Shown here in pieces: positions 51,083 to 60,046 of a stretch of 64,000 nucleotides of DNA. The stretch's first letter is position 1, and each line of letters starts with the position of its first letter. The position numbers and the translations under genes are program-made. The DNA lies in the NCBI RefSeq assembly GCF_014649535.1, contig NZ_BMTF01000001.1:179872-243871 (forward strand), written 5' to 3'. The stretch is from Streptomyces gelaticus. GTDB lineage: Bacteria > Actinomycetota > Actinomycetes > Streptomycetales > Streptomycetaceae. The notes below the pieces were generated by a model. That model was not told the DNA's origin. It saw nothing but the letters and a program-made list of their open reading frames with translations, and searched no databases.

Positions 51083-51974
51083 AGCCACCGGCATGGTCGT
51101 CCGCCTCGTCGGGCAGGGGTTCCACGGGGCGGTTGCGGGCCCAGTGCGGGCCGAGGTCGTCGAGCCGCCAGCCGAAGGGGTACGAACGGGGCTGCGGGCG
51201 CGCGGGAAACCTGCGTGGCCGGGCCGGCAGCCTGCGGACGCACCGTGCGCGCAGGCGCAGAGCCGCCGACGCCGACTCCTGCACCCACTGCGGCTGCGGC
51301 CGGAAGCCGAGCGCGGCCAGGAGCGGTTCGTCCAGCAGCGCGAGCGCGAATCTCGCCACCAGGGGCCGCAACGGGCGCGGATACCAGCTCGCGATCACGC
51401 GGAACGTGGCGTTCGCGACCCGCCGGTTCGCCGGGTCGTACGCGAACATCCGCTCCTCGTAGGAGTCGAGGAGCCGCTCGAACCCCTCGTACGTGTCGGG
51501 CGCCCCCTCGATGCCCATCATCGCCGCCGTCTTCCGGCCGGCTTCCACCAGCGCCTGGACCTCCTGGGTGCACAGGGGACGCCAGCCGAACCGGTCGATC
51601 CAGCGCTTCGGCCCCACGACCGTGGTCGCAAGGACATAGCGGAAGTCGTCGTCCGGAATGTTGTACTTGCCATGGATCCGGTTGAGGTGACGAGCGGCCG
51701 CCCGCCCGCGCTCCGAGTCGAAGCCGTCGGCGGCCATCTCGTACGCGATCAGCACCGTGTCGTCGTACCGCTTCTGCCCGGCCCGCTCGAACTCCTGGGT
51801 CCGGTCGAGGAGCGCGGAGATCCGGGGGACGCCGTAGTCCCGGAGGAAGGCGACGCTCACCCCCTGCCGGTAGTCCCAGGGGAACTCGTACTGAGAGATC
51901 AGCCGGAGGATCTCGGCGTAGTCGCGCGCCGGATCCATCCGGCGTATCTCGTGCAGGCGGCTGTATCGGCCCAT
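51000..51974 (-). CDS. MpaB/DUF2236 oxygenase, copy 1
   Basis: This 324-residue protein of the MpaB-like (DUF2236) haem oxygenase family is related to latex-clearing proteins. Family marks are SGARPR-like GRAAARHLNRIHGKYNIPDD with its Arg and His, FRYVLATTVVGPKRWIDRFG then WRPLCTQEVQALVEAGRKTA and MGIEGAPDTYEGFERLLDSY. The ATG at 51974 (MGRYSRLHEIRRMDPARDYA) is preceded by GGAGG. The last ~27 residues are unusual (Arg/Pro/Ser rich) and overlap the TetR gene on the other strand; the true end is otherwise set by the stop. It is divergent from a second DUF2236 gene across 294 bases. Confidence 0.82.
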   Translation of the reverse strand: MGRYSRLHEIRRMDPARDYAEILRLISQYEFPWDYRQGVSVAFLRDYGVPRISALLDRTQEFERAGQKRYDDTVLIAYEMAADGFDSERGRAAARHLNRIHGKYNIPDDDFRYVLATTVVGPKRWIDRFGWRPLCTQEVQALVEAGRKTAAMMGIEGAPDTYEGFERLLDSYEERMFAYDPANRRVANATFRVIASWYPRPLRPLVARFALALLDEPLLAALGFRPQPQWVQESASAALRLRARCVRRLPARPRRFPARPQPRSYPFGWRLDDLGPHWARNRPVEPLPDEADDHAGGSTRQRAAAPDSDGRTSAPGCRRPARNS

Positions 51975-52268
51975 GGTGCGCCCTCCTGTCCGGGTACCGA
52001 CTCCCTCCGGGGCCGCTCTTGTCGGTTGTCGCTGTGCGACGGACCAACTCCCTTTTCTTGCAAGGGATATGAGGGTCCGTCCGGATGGGGAGTCAAAGTT
52101 ACAAATACTATCGACTTGTTTCACGAGTCCCGTCAACACCGCCGACTGCACGGCGTGCGACGGGGTCCGGCAGGGGCGGGTGCGCGTGCCTCCCGAAGCG
52201 CTCGCATACTGGATCACACAGGGGGCCGGGCGCCGAGCCGGGCGCCCGCCGACCGTCGGGAGCACCGT

Positions 52269-53186
52269 ATGAGCAGCGAACCGGACAGGGGCGTCGACCC
52301 CGTACCGCCCCCGCCCGGGGGTGTGCTGTGGAGCCTGTCCGGAGACATCCGGGCCCTGCTGATGCTGCCCGCCGCGCTCACCCTCCAGGTCGCCCACCCG
52401 GCGGTCGGCGCAGGTGTCGACGAACACTCCGTCTTCCGCACGGACCCCTGGGGGCGCGGCGAGAGGTCCCTGCGCTCGCTCCAGCTCTGGGTGTACGGGG
52501 GCGAGGAGGCGGCCGAGGAGGGGCGCAGGCTGCGCCGGCTGCACCGCACCATCCAGGGCACCGACACCCGGGGACGCCGCTACCACGCGTTGTCGCCCGC
52601 GAACTACGCGTGGGTGCACGCCACCGGCTTCCCGGTCTACCAGCACGGCGCACGCTATCTCCTGAGGCCGCTCACCGAGGCACAGGAGCGGGCGCTGTAC
52701 CGGGAGTGGCTCCAGGTCGGCAGGATCCTCGGCATCCAGGACCGGGACATGCCGCAGACGATCGAGGAGTTCTGGCCGTACTTCCGCAGGGTGCTCGCCG
52801 AGGAGATCGAGGCGACCGCGGTCGTCGAGGAACTGGTCGCCACCGATCGTCCCGTTCCGCCTCCGGACCGCGGGCCGCTGCCGCTCAGGCTGCTGCTGAA
52901 GGCACTGTGGCCGGTGCTGTTCCCGCCGCTGGCCCGGTTCCGGCGCTTCGTCACCATCGGGCTGATGCCGCCGCAGGCACGCGAGGCGATCGGGCTGGAA
53001 TGGACGGACGAGCAGGAGCGCGCACTGCTGCGCTTCTGCGGGGTGGTGCGGCGCGTGGTGCCCGTGCTCCCCGAGCGGCTGCGCTATCTCCCGTACGCGC
53101 GCAGGGCGCGGGCGGCCCACCGCGCGGCCGTCCGGGGCGGGGGAGGGCTCAGGCGGAAGCCCGGCGCACCAGCCCGGTCGGCGTGA
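52269..53186 (+). CDS. MpaB/DUF2236 oxygenase, copy 2
   Basis: This 305-residue DUF2236 protein is of a different subgroup from its divergent neighbour. It opens with GGVLWSLSGDIRALLMLPAA then LTLQVAHPAVGAGVDEHSVF, the classic start of the family with the conserved HP. Further marks are GRRYHALSPANYAWVHATGF then PVYQHG, the haem-associated His region, and MPQTIEEFWPYFRR. The first ~12 residues are Pro rich. Its 3' end overlaps the LacI gene by 38 bases. The substrate is unknown; family members cleave polyisoprene or modify natural products. Confidence 0.87.
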   Translation: MSSEPDRGVDPVPPPPGGVLWSLSGDIRALLMLPAALTLQVAHPAVGAGVDEHSVFRTDPWGRGERSLRSLQLWVYGGEEAAEEGRRLRRLHRTIQGTDTRGRRYHALSPANYAWVHATGFPVYQHGARYLLRPLTEAQERALYREWLQVGRILGIQDRDMPQTIEEFWPYFRRVLAEEIEATAVVEELVATDRPVPPPDRGPLPLRLLLKALWPVLFPPLARFRRFVTIGLMPPQAREAIGLEWTDEQERALLRFCGVVRRVVPVLPERLRYLPYARRARAAHRAAVRGGGGLRRKPGAPARSA

Positions 53187-54198
53187 TCACCGATGCCGGC
53201 TCGTCGCCCCCGGCCTCGCCGTTGAGGCGGCTCATCAGCATCCGCACCATCAACCGGCCCATCCCTTCGATGTCCTGACGGACCGTCGTGAGGGGAGGAT
53301 CGGTGGCCTCGGCTATCGAGACCATGTCGTCGAAGCCGACCAGGGCCACCTCGTCCGGCACCCCGCGACCGCGCTCGCGCAGCACCCGCAGGGCCCCCGA
53401 GGCCATCAGGTCGTTGGCGGCGAAGACCGCGTCCAGGCCGGGGTGGTGGTCGAGCAGTTCCGCCATCGCCCGCGCGCCGCCCTCGACGGTGAAGTCACCT
53501 TCCGCCACCAGGGCCGGATCGCCGTCGGGCAGCACATCGCGGTAGCCGTCGATGCGGTCGAGGGCCGAGGTCTGGTCGCGCGGCCCGGCGATGTGCGCGA
53601 TCTGCCGCCGGCCCAGGGCGACGAGATGGCGTACGGCCTCGGCCGCGCCGCCGCGGTTGTCGCAGTCGACGTACGGGACGGCCGGTCCGGACGCGGCGCC
53701 GGGCGGGCCCGGACGGCCGCCGTAGACCGTGGGCACGGGGAACCTGCGGATGATCGCGGGGAGTTCGTCGTCGGTGTGCAGCGAGAAGGCCAGCACTCCG
53801 TCCACATGCCCCCCGGCCAGATAGCGGGCGACCCGGCCGAAGTCCCCGCTGCCCTCGACCAGAAGAAGGACCAACTGGGAGTCGTGCAGGATCAGTTCAC
53901 GGCTGATGCCGCGGATCTGCCGGGAGAAGAACGGGTCGGAGAAGATCCGGGACTCCGGCTCGTCGATGATCACGGCAACCGCGCCGTTGCGCCGGGTGAC
54001 CAGGGTCCGGGCGGCGTGGTTCGGTACGTAGCCGAGTTCCTCGACCGCCTTGCGTACCTGGTCCACGAGCGGCTTGCGCACCCCTGCCCCGCCGTTCACC
54101 ACCCGGGAGACCGTCGCCCGGGAGACCCCGGCGCGGGCCGCCACGGCCTCCAGCGTGGGGCGGGCATCGCGAGCGGGATCGTGGGACGGACCGGGCAA
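53149..54198 (-). CDS. LacI-family transcriptional regulator
   Basis: This sugar-type repressor of about 349 residues has the LacI helix-turn-helix LEAVAARAGVSRATVSRVVN then GGAGVRKPLVDQVRKAVEEL and GYVPNHAARTLVTRR. The periplasmic-binding-like domain has VAVIIDEPESRIFSDPFFSR, VDGVLAFSLHTDDELP, AGPRDQTSALDRIDGYRD, DAVFAANDLMASGALRVLRE and EVALVGFDDMVSIAEATDPP then LTTVRQDIEGMGRLMVRML. I place the start at TTG 54198, which follows GAGGAG; a GTG at 54216 is an alternative. No sugar operon adjoins it. It may control the M1 peptidase gene upstream on the same strand or act elsewhere. Confidence 0.9.
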   Translation of the reverse strand: MPGPSHDPARDARPTLEAVAARAGVSRATVSRVVNGGAGVRKPLVDQVRKAVEELGYVPNHAARTLVTRRNGAVAVIIDEPESRIFSDPFFSRQIRGISRELILHDSQLVLLLVEGSGDFGRVARYLAGGHVDGVLAFSLHTDDELPAIIRRFPVPTVYGGRPGPPGAASGPAVPYVDCDNRGGAAEAVRHLVALGRRQIAHIAGPRDQTSALDRIDGYRDVLPDGDPALVAEGDFTVEGGARAMAELLDHHPGLDAVFAANDLMASGALRVLRERGRGVPDEVALVGFDDMVSIAEATDPPLTTVRQDIEGMGRLMVRMLMSRLNGEAGGDEPASVITPTGLVRRASA

Positions 54199-54347
54199 AA
54201 GACGCTCCTCGTACACGCGGGACCGGGCCGGAAACGGCCGGGGCCGTCCGGGCAGCACCGACGCCCTCAGCCTAACCGGCGCCGCCGGCCCACCGCCGGG
54301 CACCACCGCCCCCACCAGGGGAAAACGGGCAGTGGTGCCCGGACCGC

Positions 54348-55841
54348 TCAGCGGTGGTCGTGCACGGAGTCCGTTGCCGCGATCTTCTTCCAGGAAGCGG
54401 GCCGGGAGGGCTGCCCGGCGGCATTCAGGGCGTGCGTCCCGGCCGCCGCCGGGGCCTCGGGCCGCGTCGGTCGGAACAGCCAGGCGTCGAAGAAGGCGGC
54501 GAGCGGCTTGCCCGAGACTCGCTCCGCATACGCGACGAAGTCGCTCACGCTCGCGTTCCCGTAGGCGTGCTCCGCGGGCCAGCCCTTCAGCAGCGCGAAG
54601 AACGTCTCGTCGCCCAGCTCGTTGCGCAGCGCCTGGAGCGCCAGCGCGCCCCGGTCGTAGACAGCCGCGTCGAACTGGTTGTCGGGGCCCGGGTCACCGG
54701 GCTTCACCTTCCAGAAGGCGTCGTCGGCGGGGTGCAGCGCGTAGGTGTAGTCCGCCAGTTCCTGCGCGGTGCCCTCGCCCTCCTTCTCCGACCACAGCCA
54801 CTGGCTGTAGCGGGCGAACCCCTCGTTGATCCATATGTCCTTCCAGCCCTTGAGGGACACGCTGTCGCCGTACCACTGGTGCGCCAGTTCATGGACGACG
54901 ACCGAGACGTTCGCACCGTTCGCGAACTGCTTCGGGCTGTAGAACGGCCGGGTCTGGGTCTCCAGGGCGAAGCCGCTCTTCACGTTGGGCGAGTAACCGC
55001 CCAGCGCCTCGAAGGGGTACGGACCGAAGACCCCCGTCAGCCACTCGGCGACCTCGGCGCTCCGCTCGATGCTGGCGCGCGCCGCCCCGGCGTTGGCACC
55101 GAGGTCCTTGCTGTACGCGTTGACGACCGGCAGCCCGTCCGACGTGGTGTCCGTGGTGATGTCGAACTTCCCGACCGCCAGCGTGGTCAGATACGTCGCC
55201 TGCGGCTTGCCGGAACGCCAGTTGAAACGGGTCCAGCCGAGCTTCGAACTCTGCGACTGCAGCGTGCCGTTGCTGATGGCCTGGGTGCCGTCCGGGACGG
55301 ACACGGAGATGTCGTACGTCGCCTTGTCCAGCGGGTGGTCGTTGCTGGGGAACCACCACGCGGCCGACTCCGGCTCCTGGGCGGCGACCGCGCCGTCCGG
55401 GGTGCGGACCCAGGACGTCCAGCCGTTGATCTTCACCTCGGAGGGCTTCCCGGCGTACCGCACCACCACCGAGACGGCCCGTCCCTTCGCCAGCGGGGCT
55501 GCCGGGGTGATCTCCAGCTCCTGCTCGCCGTTCTTCACATGGCCGGCCTTCCTTCCGTTCACGCGGACCTCGGAGACATCCAGCCCGAAGTCCAGGTCGA
55601 AGCGGGAGAGTTCCTGGGTGGCCGTGGCGAGGATCGTCGCCGTGCCCTCCAGTAGATCGGTCGAGGGCTGGTATTTCAGCCGCAGGTCGTAGTGGGACAC
55701 GTCGTAGCCGCCGTTGCCGCTGGCCGGGTAGTACGGATCGCCGATGCCCGGGGCGCCCACGGTGCCTTCGGCGGCCGAGGCTGGGACCGCCAGCAGCAGG
55801 GAGGCCGCGAGTGCGCTCGGGACGATGAGTCTGCGGTGCAC
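54348..55841 (-). CDS. Exported M1-family zinc metallopeptidase
   Basis: This 497-residue secreted aminopeptidase-like enzyme starts with GTG at 55841 and has a signal (LIVPSALAASLLLAVPASAA). The gluzincin site is complete: HELAHQWYGDSV (His317, Glu318, His321) and INEGFARY with Glu340. The N-terminal beta domain holds YDVSHYDLRLKYQPSTDLLE. In place of the GAMEN exopeptidase motif it has FALETQTRPF, usual for this short subfamily. It is shorter than classical M1 enzymes (about 850 residues) and lacks the C-terminal ERAP-like domain. It is divergent from the PepX-like peptidase gene over 211 bases, suggesting joint peptide utilisation. Confidence 0.93.
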   Translation of the reverse strand: MHRRLIVPSALAASLLLAVPASAAEGTVGAPGIGDPYYPASGNGGYDVSHYDLRLKYQPSTDLLEGTATILATATQELSRFDLDFGLDVSEVRVNGRKAGHVKNGEQELEITPAAPLAKGRAVSVVVRYAGKPSEVKINGWTSWVRTPDGAVAAQEPESAAWWFPSNDHPLDKATYDISVSVPDGTQAISNGTLQSQSSKLGWTRFNWRSGKPQATYLTTLAVGKFDITTDTTSDGLPVVNAYSKDLGANAGAARASIERSAEVAEWLTGVFGPYPFEALGGYSPNVKSGFALETQTRPFYSPKQFANGANVSVVVHELAHQWYGDSVSLKGWKDIWINEGFARYSQWLWSEKEGEGTAQELADYTYALHPADDAFWKVKPGDPGPDNQFDAAVYDRGALALQALRNELGDETFFALLKGWPAEHAYGNASVSDFVAYAERVSGKPLAAFFDAWLFRPTRPEAPAAAGTHALNAAGQPSRPASWKKIAATDSVHDHR

Positions 55842-56052
55842 GGATGCTCCAAGTGGTCGGGGCGAATGATCTTTCGAACCGTCACGTCGACCCTATTCAG
55901 CGACTACGGCATCAGTCGTGTCCATGCCCGCGGCTGTCACACGATCGCCATCCGGCCGCCACGGCGGCGGTACGCCTTTGCGCCGTGATCACGTCATATG
56001 TGCCGCTGATCGCCCTCTGTCGTCCGGGAGTTGACCGGGGTACCTTCCGGCC

Positions 56053-58044
56053 ATGTCGAATCGTGTGCGAAGTCCCCGTTCGAGGTACAGATCGCTGGTG
56101 GTGGCCGTCGCCGCCCTGACGGCCGTCCTGCTCGCACCGGCAGGTGCACAGGGCGCGAGCCCCGGTCAGGAGCGGCCGACGGAGAGCAGGCCCGTCTACT
56201 CCTACGAGAACGCCGTCCGCGAATCGGTCTGGGTCGACACCGGACTGGACGGCGACGAGGACGGGCGCAGCGACCGCGTCGCCGTCGACATCGTGAGGCC
56301 GCGCGAACCCGCCCGGCAGGGCCGGAAGATCCCCGTGATCATGGACGCCAGCCCGTACTACTCCTGCTGCGGGCGCGGTAACGAGAGCCAGCTCAAGACG
56401 TACGACGCCGAGGGCCGGCCCGTCCGGTTCCCGCTCCACTACGACAACTACTTCGTGCCGCGCGGCTACGCCTTCGCCGCCGTCGATCTGGCCGGTACCA
56501 ATCGCTCCGACGGCTGCGTCGACGTCGGAGGCCGCTCCGACGTGCAGTCCGCCAAGGCCGTGATCGACTGGCTGAACGGCCGCGCCCACGGCTACACCAC
56601 CCGCACCGGCAACGCCCGCGCCACGGCCGGCTGGTCCGACGGCCGCACCGGAATGATCGGCAAGAGCTACGACGGCACCGTCGCCAACGGCGTCGCGGCG
56701 ACCGGCGTGGAGGGGCTGCGGACCATCGTGCCGATCGGTGCCATCTCCTCCTGGTACGACTACTACTTCGCCCAGGGCGCGCCCCTCTACGACAGCGGCC
56801 CCGACTGGCTCTCCGGCTATGTGGAGAGCCCCGAGGCGCGCGGACGCTGCGCCGCTGTCCAGCAGCGCCTCGTCGACGGGGCGCCGCGCACCGGTGACTG
56901 GTCCGAGCTGTGGAGCGGGCGCGACTATGTGAAGGACGCCCGCAAGGTTCGCGCCAGCGTCTTCGCCGTCCACGGCATGCAGGACCTCAACGTCCGCACC
57001 AAGCACCTCGGCCAGTGGTGGGACGCGCTCGCCGACCGGGGCGTGGAGCGCAAGATCTGGCTCTCCCAGACCGGACATGTCGACCCGTTCGACTACCGGC
57101 GCGAGGTATGGGTCGACACGCTGCACCGCTGGTTCGACCACTATCTCCTGGGCTACGACAACGGTATCGACCGCGAGCCGATGGCGGACATCGAACGCCA
57201 CCCCGACCAGTGGTCCACCGACCGGGTCTGGCCGCCCCGCACTACGCACGCCACCACCGTGCGCCCCGGCGCCGGAAGCGCGCCGGGTGTCGGCATTCTG
57301 GCCCTGCGGCCGGCCCGCCCCGGCGCCACCGAGACGTTCACCGACGACCCGGCGCAGAGCGAGACCCAGTGGGCCGCCGACCTGGACCGGACCACGAGTG
57401 CCAAGGCCGGATTCCGTACCGCGCCGCTCACCGCCGACCTCAGGCTCTCGGGATCCTCCGCGGTGACCGTCACCGTGACCCCGACCACCCCGACCGCGCA
57501 CCTCTCCGCGGTCCTCGTGGACATCGGCCCCGACACCATCCGCGACTACGGCTCGTCCGGCGAGGGCATCACCACCCTCACCACCCGCAGCTGCTGGGGC
57601 GCGAGCACCACCGGGGACAGCTCCTGCTTCAAGGACACCGCGGCCAGGGCCACCACGGTCGACCGGACCGTGGTCAGCCGCGGCTGGGCCGACCTCGGTA
57701 CGTATGCCTCCCCCGGGAAAGGCCGCCCGCTCATCCCGGGCCGGGCCGTCACCCTCACCATCGGCCTGGCGGCCACCGACCATGTCGTCCCGGCAGGACA
57801 CCGCCTGGCCCTGATCGTCGCAGGCACCGACCGCGACCTCATCGACCCGCCCGACTCCACCCCCACGCTCACCCTCGACCTGGCCCGCACCTCCGCGAAG
57901 CTGCCGTTCGTCGGCGGCACCGGCGCCTTCGTACGGGCCACCACGGGCTCCGCGTCCGCGACGGCCGCGCCCCGGGCGGACGACGTCCAGGGCGTGGCAC
58001 CGCCGCGGCCCGCCCGCCGCATCCCGGGAGGCGGCCACGCCTGA
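56053..58044 (+). CDS. Exported Xaa-Pro dipeptidyl-peptidase-like hydrolase (CocE/PepX family)
   Basis: This 663-residue secreted alpha/beta-hydrolase of the CocE/NonD-PepX family has a signal (SLVVAVAALTAVLLAPAGAQ). The nucleophile Ser205 is in GMIGKSYDGTVANG. The oxyanion region is VDLAGTNRSDGC. The acid/base residues lie in VHGMQDLNVRTKHLGQWW and LSQTGHVDPFDYRREVW. The C-terminal half (from about 440) is the jelly-roll substrate domain (SAVTVTVTPTTPTAHLSAVL, VVSRGWADLGTY). It probably removes Xaa-Pro dipeptides from peptides outside the cell, although some members act on esters. It is divergent from the M1 peptidase. Confidence 0.92.
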   Translation: MSNRVRSPRSRYRSLVVAVAALTAVLLAPAGAQGASPGQERPTESRPVYSYENAVRESVWVDTGLDGDEDGRSDRVAVDIVRPREPARQGRKIPVIMDASPYYSCCGRGNESQLKTYDAEGRPVRFPLHYDNYFVPRGYAFAAVDLAGTNRSDGCVDVGGRSDVQSAKAVIDWLNGRAHGYTTRTGNARATAGWSDGRTGMIGKSYDGTVANGVAATGVEGLRTIVPIGAISSWYDYYFAQGAPLYDSGPDWLSGYVESPEARGRCAAVQQRLVDGAPRTGDWSELWSGRDYVKDARKVRASVFAVHGMQDLNVRTKHLGQWWDALADRGVERKIWLSQTGHVDPFDYRREVWVDTLHRWFDHYLLGYDNGIDREPMADIERHPDQWSTDRVWPPRTTHATTVRPGAGSAPGVGILALRPARPGATETFTDDPAQSETQWAADLDRTTSAKAGFRTAPLTADLRLSGSSAVTVTVTPTTPTAHLSAVLVDIGPDTIRDYGSSGEGITTLTTRSCWGASTTGDSSCFKDTAARATTVDRTVVSRGWADLGTYASPGKGRPLIPGRAVTLTIGLAATDHVVPAGHRLALIVAGTDRDLIDPPDSTPTLTLDLARTSAKLPFVGGTGAFVRATTGSASATAAPRADDVQGVAPPRPARRIPGGGHA

Positions 58045-58065
58045 CGGCACGGCGGAGTCCTCCTG

Positions 58066-58314
58066 GTGCCCAGCACGGTCAGCCCGGGCCGGTTCGCGAT
58101 CTTCGGCGGCACGGCGATCGATCAGTGCGCCGGCGACTTCGAGATCCGGATCGGTCCGGGCGGCAGCCGGATCACCACCGAACTGTGCCCCGGCGGGTCC
58201 GCCGGGCGGCGGCTGAGGACTCGCAGGCCCGGTCCCGGCGCCGGGACCGGGCCACCGGCGGACCCGGGCCTGTCCGGCGGACCCGGCGGGACAGGCCCTA
58301 GGATCGACACCTGA
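58066..58314 (+). CDS. Short open frame after the PepX-like gene, possible remnant
   Basis: This open frame of 82 codons from GTG 58066 begins 21 bases after the PepX-like stop and reads PGRFAIFGGTAIDQCAGDFE then IRIGPGGSRITTELCPGGSA. The first ~45 codons have good third-position bias. The rest runs through two terminator-like palindromes and is Pro/Gly/Arg rich, so the natural protein probably does not extend that far. No family is recognised. It is a gene fragment or a very small gene. Confidence 0.25.
   Translation: MPSTVSPGRFAIFGGTAIDQCAGDFEIRIGPGGSRITTELCPGGSAGRRLRTRRPGPGAGTGPPADPGLSGGPGGTGPRIDT
58226..58253 (+). terminator. 28-bp perfect palindrome
   Basis: This is a fully self-complementary GC-only sequence of 14 + 14 bases with no loop beyond the centre, after the PepX-like gene. 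As RNA it forms a very stable hairpin, and as DNA it could extrude as a cruciform. Confidence 0.6.
58266..58298 (+). terminator. Second hairpin before the ABC-F gene
   Basis: The arms GGGCCTGTCC (58266-58275) and GGACAGGCCC (58289-58298) pair perfectly across a 13-nt loop, ending 15 bases before the ABC-F start. It may act as a terminator, or as an RNA leader structure controlling ABC-F translation. Confidence 0.45.
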
Positions 58315-59951
58315 TGACTGCCACTCTCGTCGCCAAGGACCTCGCCGCCGGACACGGCGACCGCACACTCTTTGCCGGACTCGACCTCGTCGTCGCGCCC
58401 GGTGACGTGATCGGTCTCGTCGGAGTCAACGGGGCCGGAAAATCGTCCCTGCTCCGGCTCCTCGCCGGACTCGACCGCCCGGAGGAGGGCGAGCTGCGGC
58501 TCTCCCCTCCCACCGCCACCGTCGGCCACCTCCCCCAGGAGCCGGAGCGACGCGCGGGCGAGACCGTGCGGGAGTTCCTGGCCCGCCGCACCGGCGTCGC
58601 CGAAGCCCAGGCCGCGATGGACGCCGCGACGCAGGGCCTCGTCGACGGGACACCCGGTGCGGACGACGCGTACGCCGAAACACTGGAACGCTGGCTGGCC
58701 CTCGGCGGCGCGGACCTGGACGAGCGTGCCGAGGAGGTCGCGGCCGAGCTCGGGCTGACCGTCGGCCTCGACCTTCCGATGACCGCGCTCTCCGGAGGGC
58801 AGGCCGCCCGTGCCGGCCTGGCCTCCCTCCTCCTGTCCCGCTACGACGTCTTCCTGCTGGACGAGCCCACCAACGACCTCGACCTGGACGGCCTGGAGCG
58901 GCTGGAGCGCTATGTCTCGGGGCTCCGCGCGGGAACCGTGGTCATCAGCCACGACCGGGAATTCCTGATGCGTACGGTCACCAAGGTCCTCGAATTGGAC
59001 CTGGCCCAGCAGCAGATCAACCTGTACGGCGGCGGATACGCGGCCTATCTGGAGGAGCGCGAGCGAGCCCGCAGGCACGCCCGCGAGGAGTACGAGGAGT
59101 ACGCCGACAAGCGCGCCGCCCTCGAAGGGCGTGCCCAGATGCAGCGCTCCTGGATGGACAAGGGCGTCAAGAACGCCCGCCGCAAGGCAACGGACTCCGA
59201 CAAGCTCGGCCGCAAGTTCCGCAGCGAGTCGAGCGAGAAGCAGGCCGCCAAGGCCCGGCAGACCCAGCGCATGATCGAACGGCTCGATGTCGTCGACGAA
59301 CCGCGCAAGGAATGGGAACTGCGGATGGAGATCGCCGCCGCGCCCCGCTCCGGCTCGGTCGTGGCCACCCTGCGCGAAGCGCGGGCCGTGCGAGGGGACT
59401 TCGCGTTCGGCCCGGCATCGCTGCAGATCGACTGGGCGGACCGGGTCGCCATCACCGGTGCCAACGGGGCGGGCAAGTCCACCCTTCTCGCCGCACTCCT
59501 CGGCCGCCTCCCACTGGACTCCGGCCATGCGGCGCTCGGTTCGGGCGTGGTGGTCGGCGAGGTCGACCAGGCCCGCAAGCTCTTCCACGGCTCGGAGTCG
59601 CTCCTGGAAGCGTTCTGCGCGGCCGTACCCGACACCGAACCGGCCGAAGTGCGCACGCTGCTCGCCAAGTTCGGCCTGCGCGCCGACCATGTGATGCGCC
59701 CTGCCACGACGCTCTCCCCGGGCGAGCGCACCCGGGCGGCACTCGCCCTGCTCCAGGGCAGGGGCGTCAACCTCCTCGTGCTCGACGAGCCCACGAACCA
59801 CCTCGATCTGCCCGCGATCGAGCAGCTGGAATCGGCACTGGAGTCGTACCCGGCCACGCTGCTGCTGGTCACGCACGACCGGCGCATGCTGGAAGCGGTA
59901 CGGACGACCCGCCGGGTCGAGGTGGCGGAGGGAAGGGTGACAGAGATCTGA
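58314..59951 (+). CDS. ABC-F family ATPase (ribosome-associated)
   Basis: This 545-residue soluble tandem ABC protein has no membrane domain, as in translation factors and antibiotic-resistance proteins of the ABC-F class. The first cassette has GVNGAGKSS, LSGGQAARAGLASLLLS and LLDEPTNDLD. The linker includes the charged AQMQRSWMDKGVKNARRKAT then DSDKLGRKFRSESSEKQAAK (P-site tRNA-interacting motif region). The second cassette has GANGAGKST, LSPGERTRAALALLQ and LVLDEPTNHLDLPAIEQLES. The ATG start follows a leader rich in hairpins, which could attenuate it. A housekeeping (EttA-like) or resistance role cannot be separated here. Confidence 0.93.
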   Translation: MTATLVAKDLAAGHGDRTLFAGLDLVVAPGDVIGLVGVNGAGKSSLLRLLAGLDRPEEGELRLSPPTATVGHLPQEPERRAGETVREFLARRTGVAEAQAAMDAATQGLVDGTPGADDAYAETLERWLALGGADLDERAEEVAAELGLTVGLDLPMTALSGGQAARAGLASLLLSRYDVFLLDEPTNDLDLDGLERLERYVSGLRAGTVVISHDREFLMRTVTKVLELDLAQQQINLYGGGYAAYLEERERARRHAREEYEEYADKRAALEGRAQMQRSWMDKGVKNARRKATDSDKLGRKFRSESSEKQAAKARQTQRMIERLDVVDEPRKEWELRMEIAAAPRSGSVVATLREARAVRGDFAFGPASLQIDWADRVAITGANGAGKSTLLAALLGRLPLDSGHAALGSGVVVGEVDQARKLFHGSESLLEAFCAAVPDTEPAEVRTLLAKFGLRADHVMRPATTLSPGERTRAALALLQGRGVNLLVLDEPTNHLDLPAIEQLESALESYPATLLLVTHDRRMLEAVRTTRRVEVAEGRVTEI

Positions 59952-59995
59952 TCCCGGGCTGTTCCGGCCTGGGGGTCGGTCCCAGAGGGCAAGGC

Positions 59996-60036
59996 GAGCG
60001 GGGAGGGGCCACGCTGCGGCGGGCCCCTCCCCGCTC
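59996..60036. terminator. Bidirectional terminator between ABC-F and tex
   Basis: A perfect 15-bp stem (59996-60010 with 60022-60036) and 11-nt loop lies between the stops of the convergent ABC-F and tex genes. Confidence 0.88.
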
Positions 60037-60046
60037 GGTGACCCTG

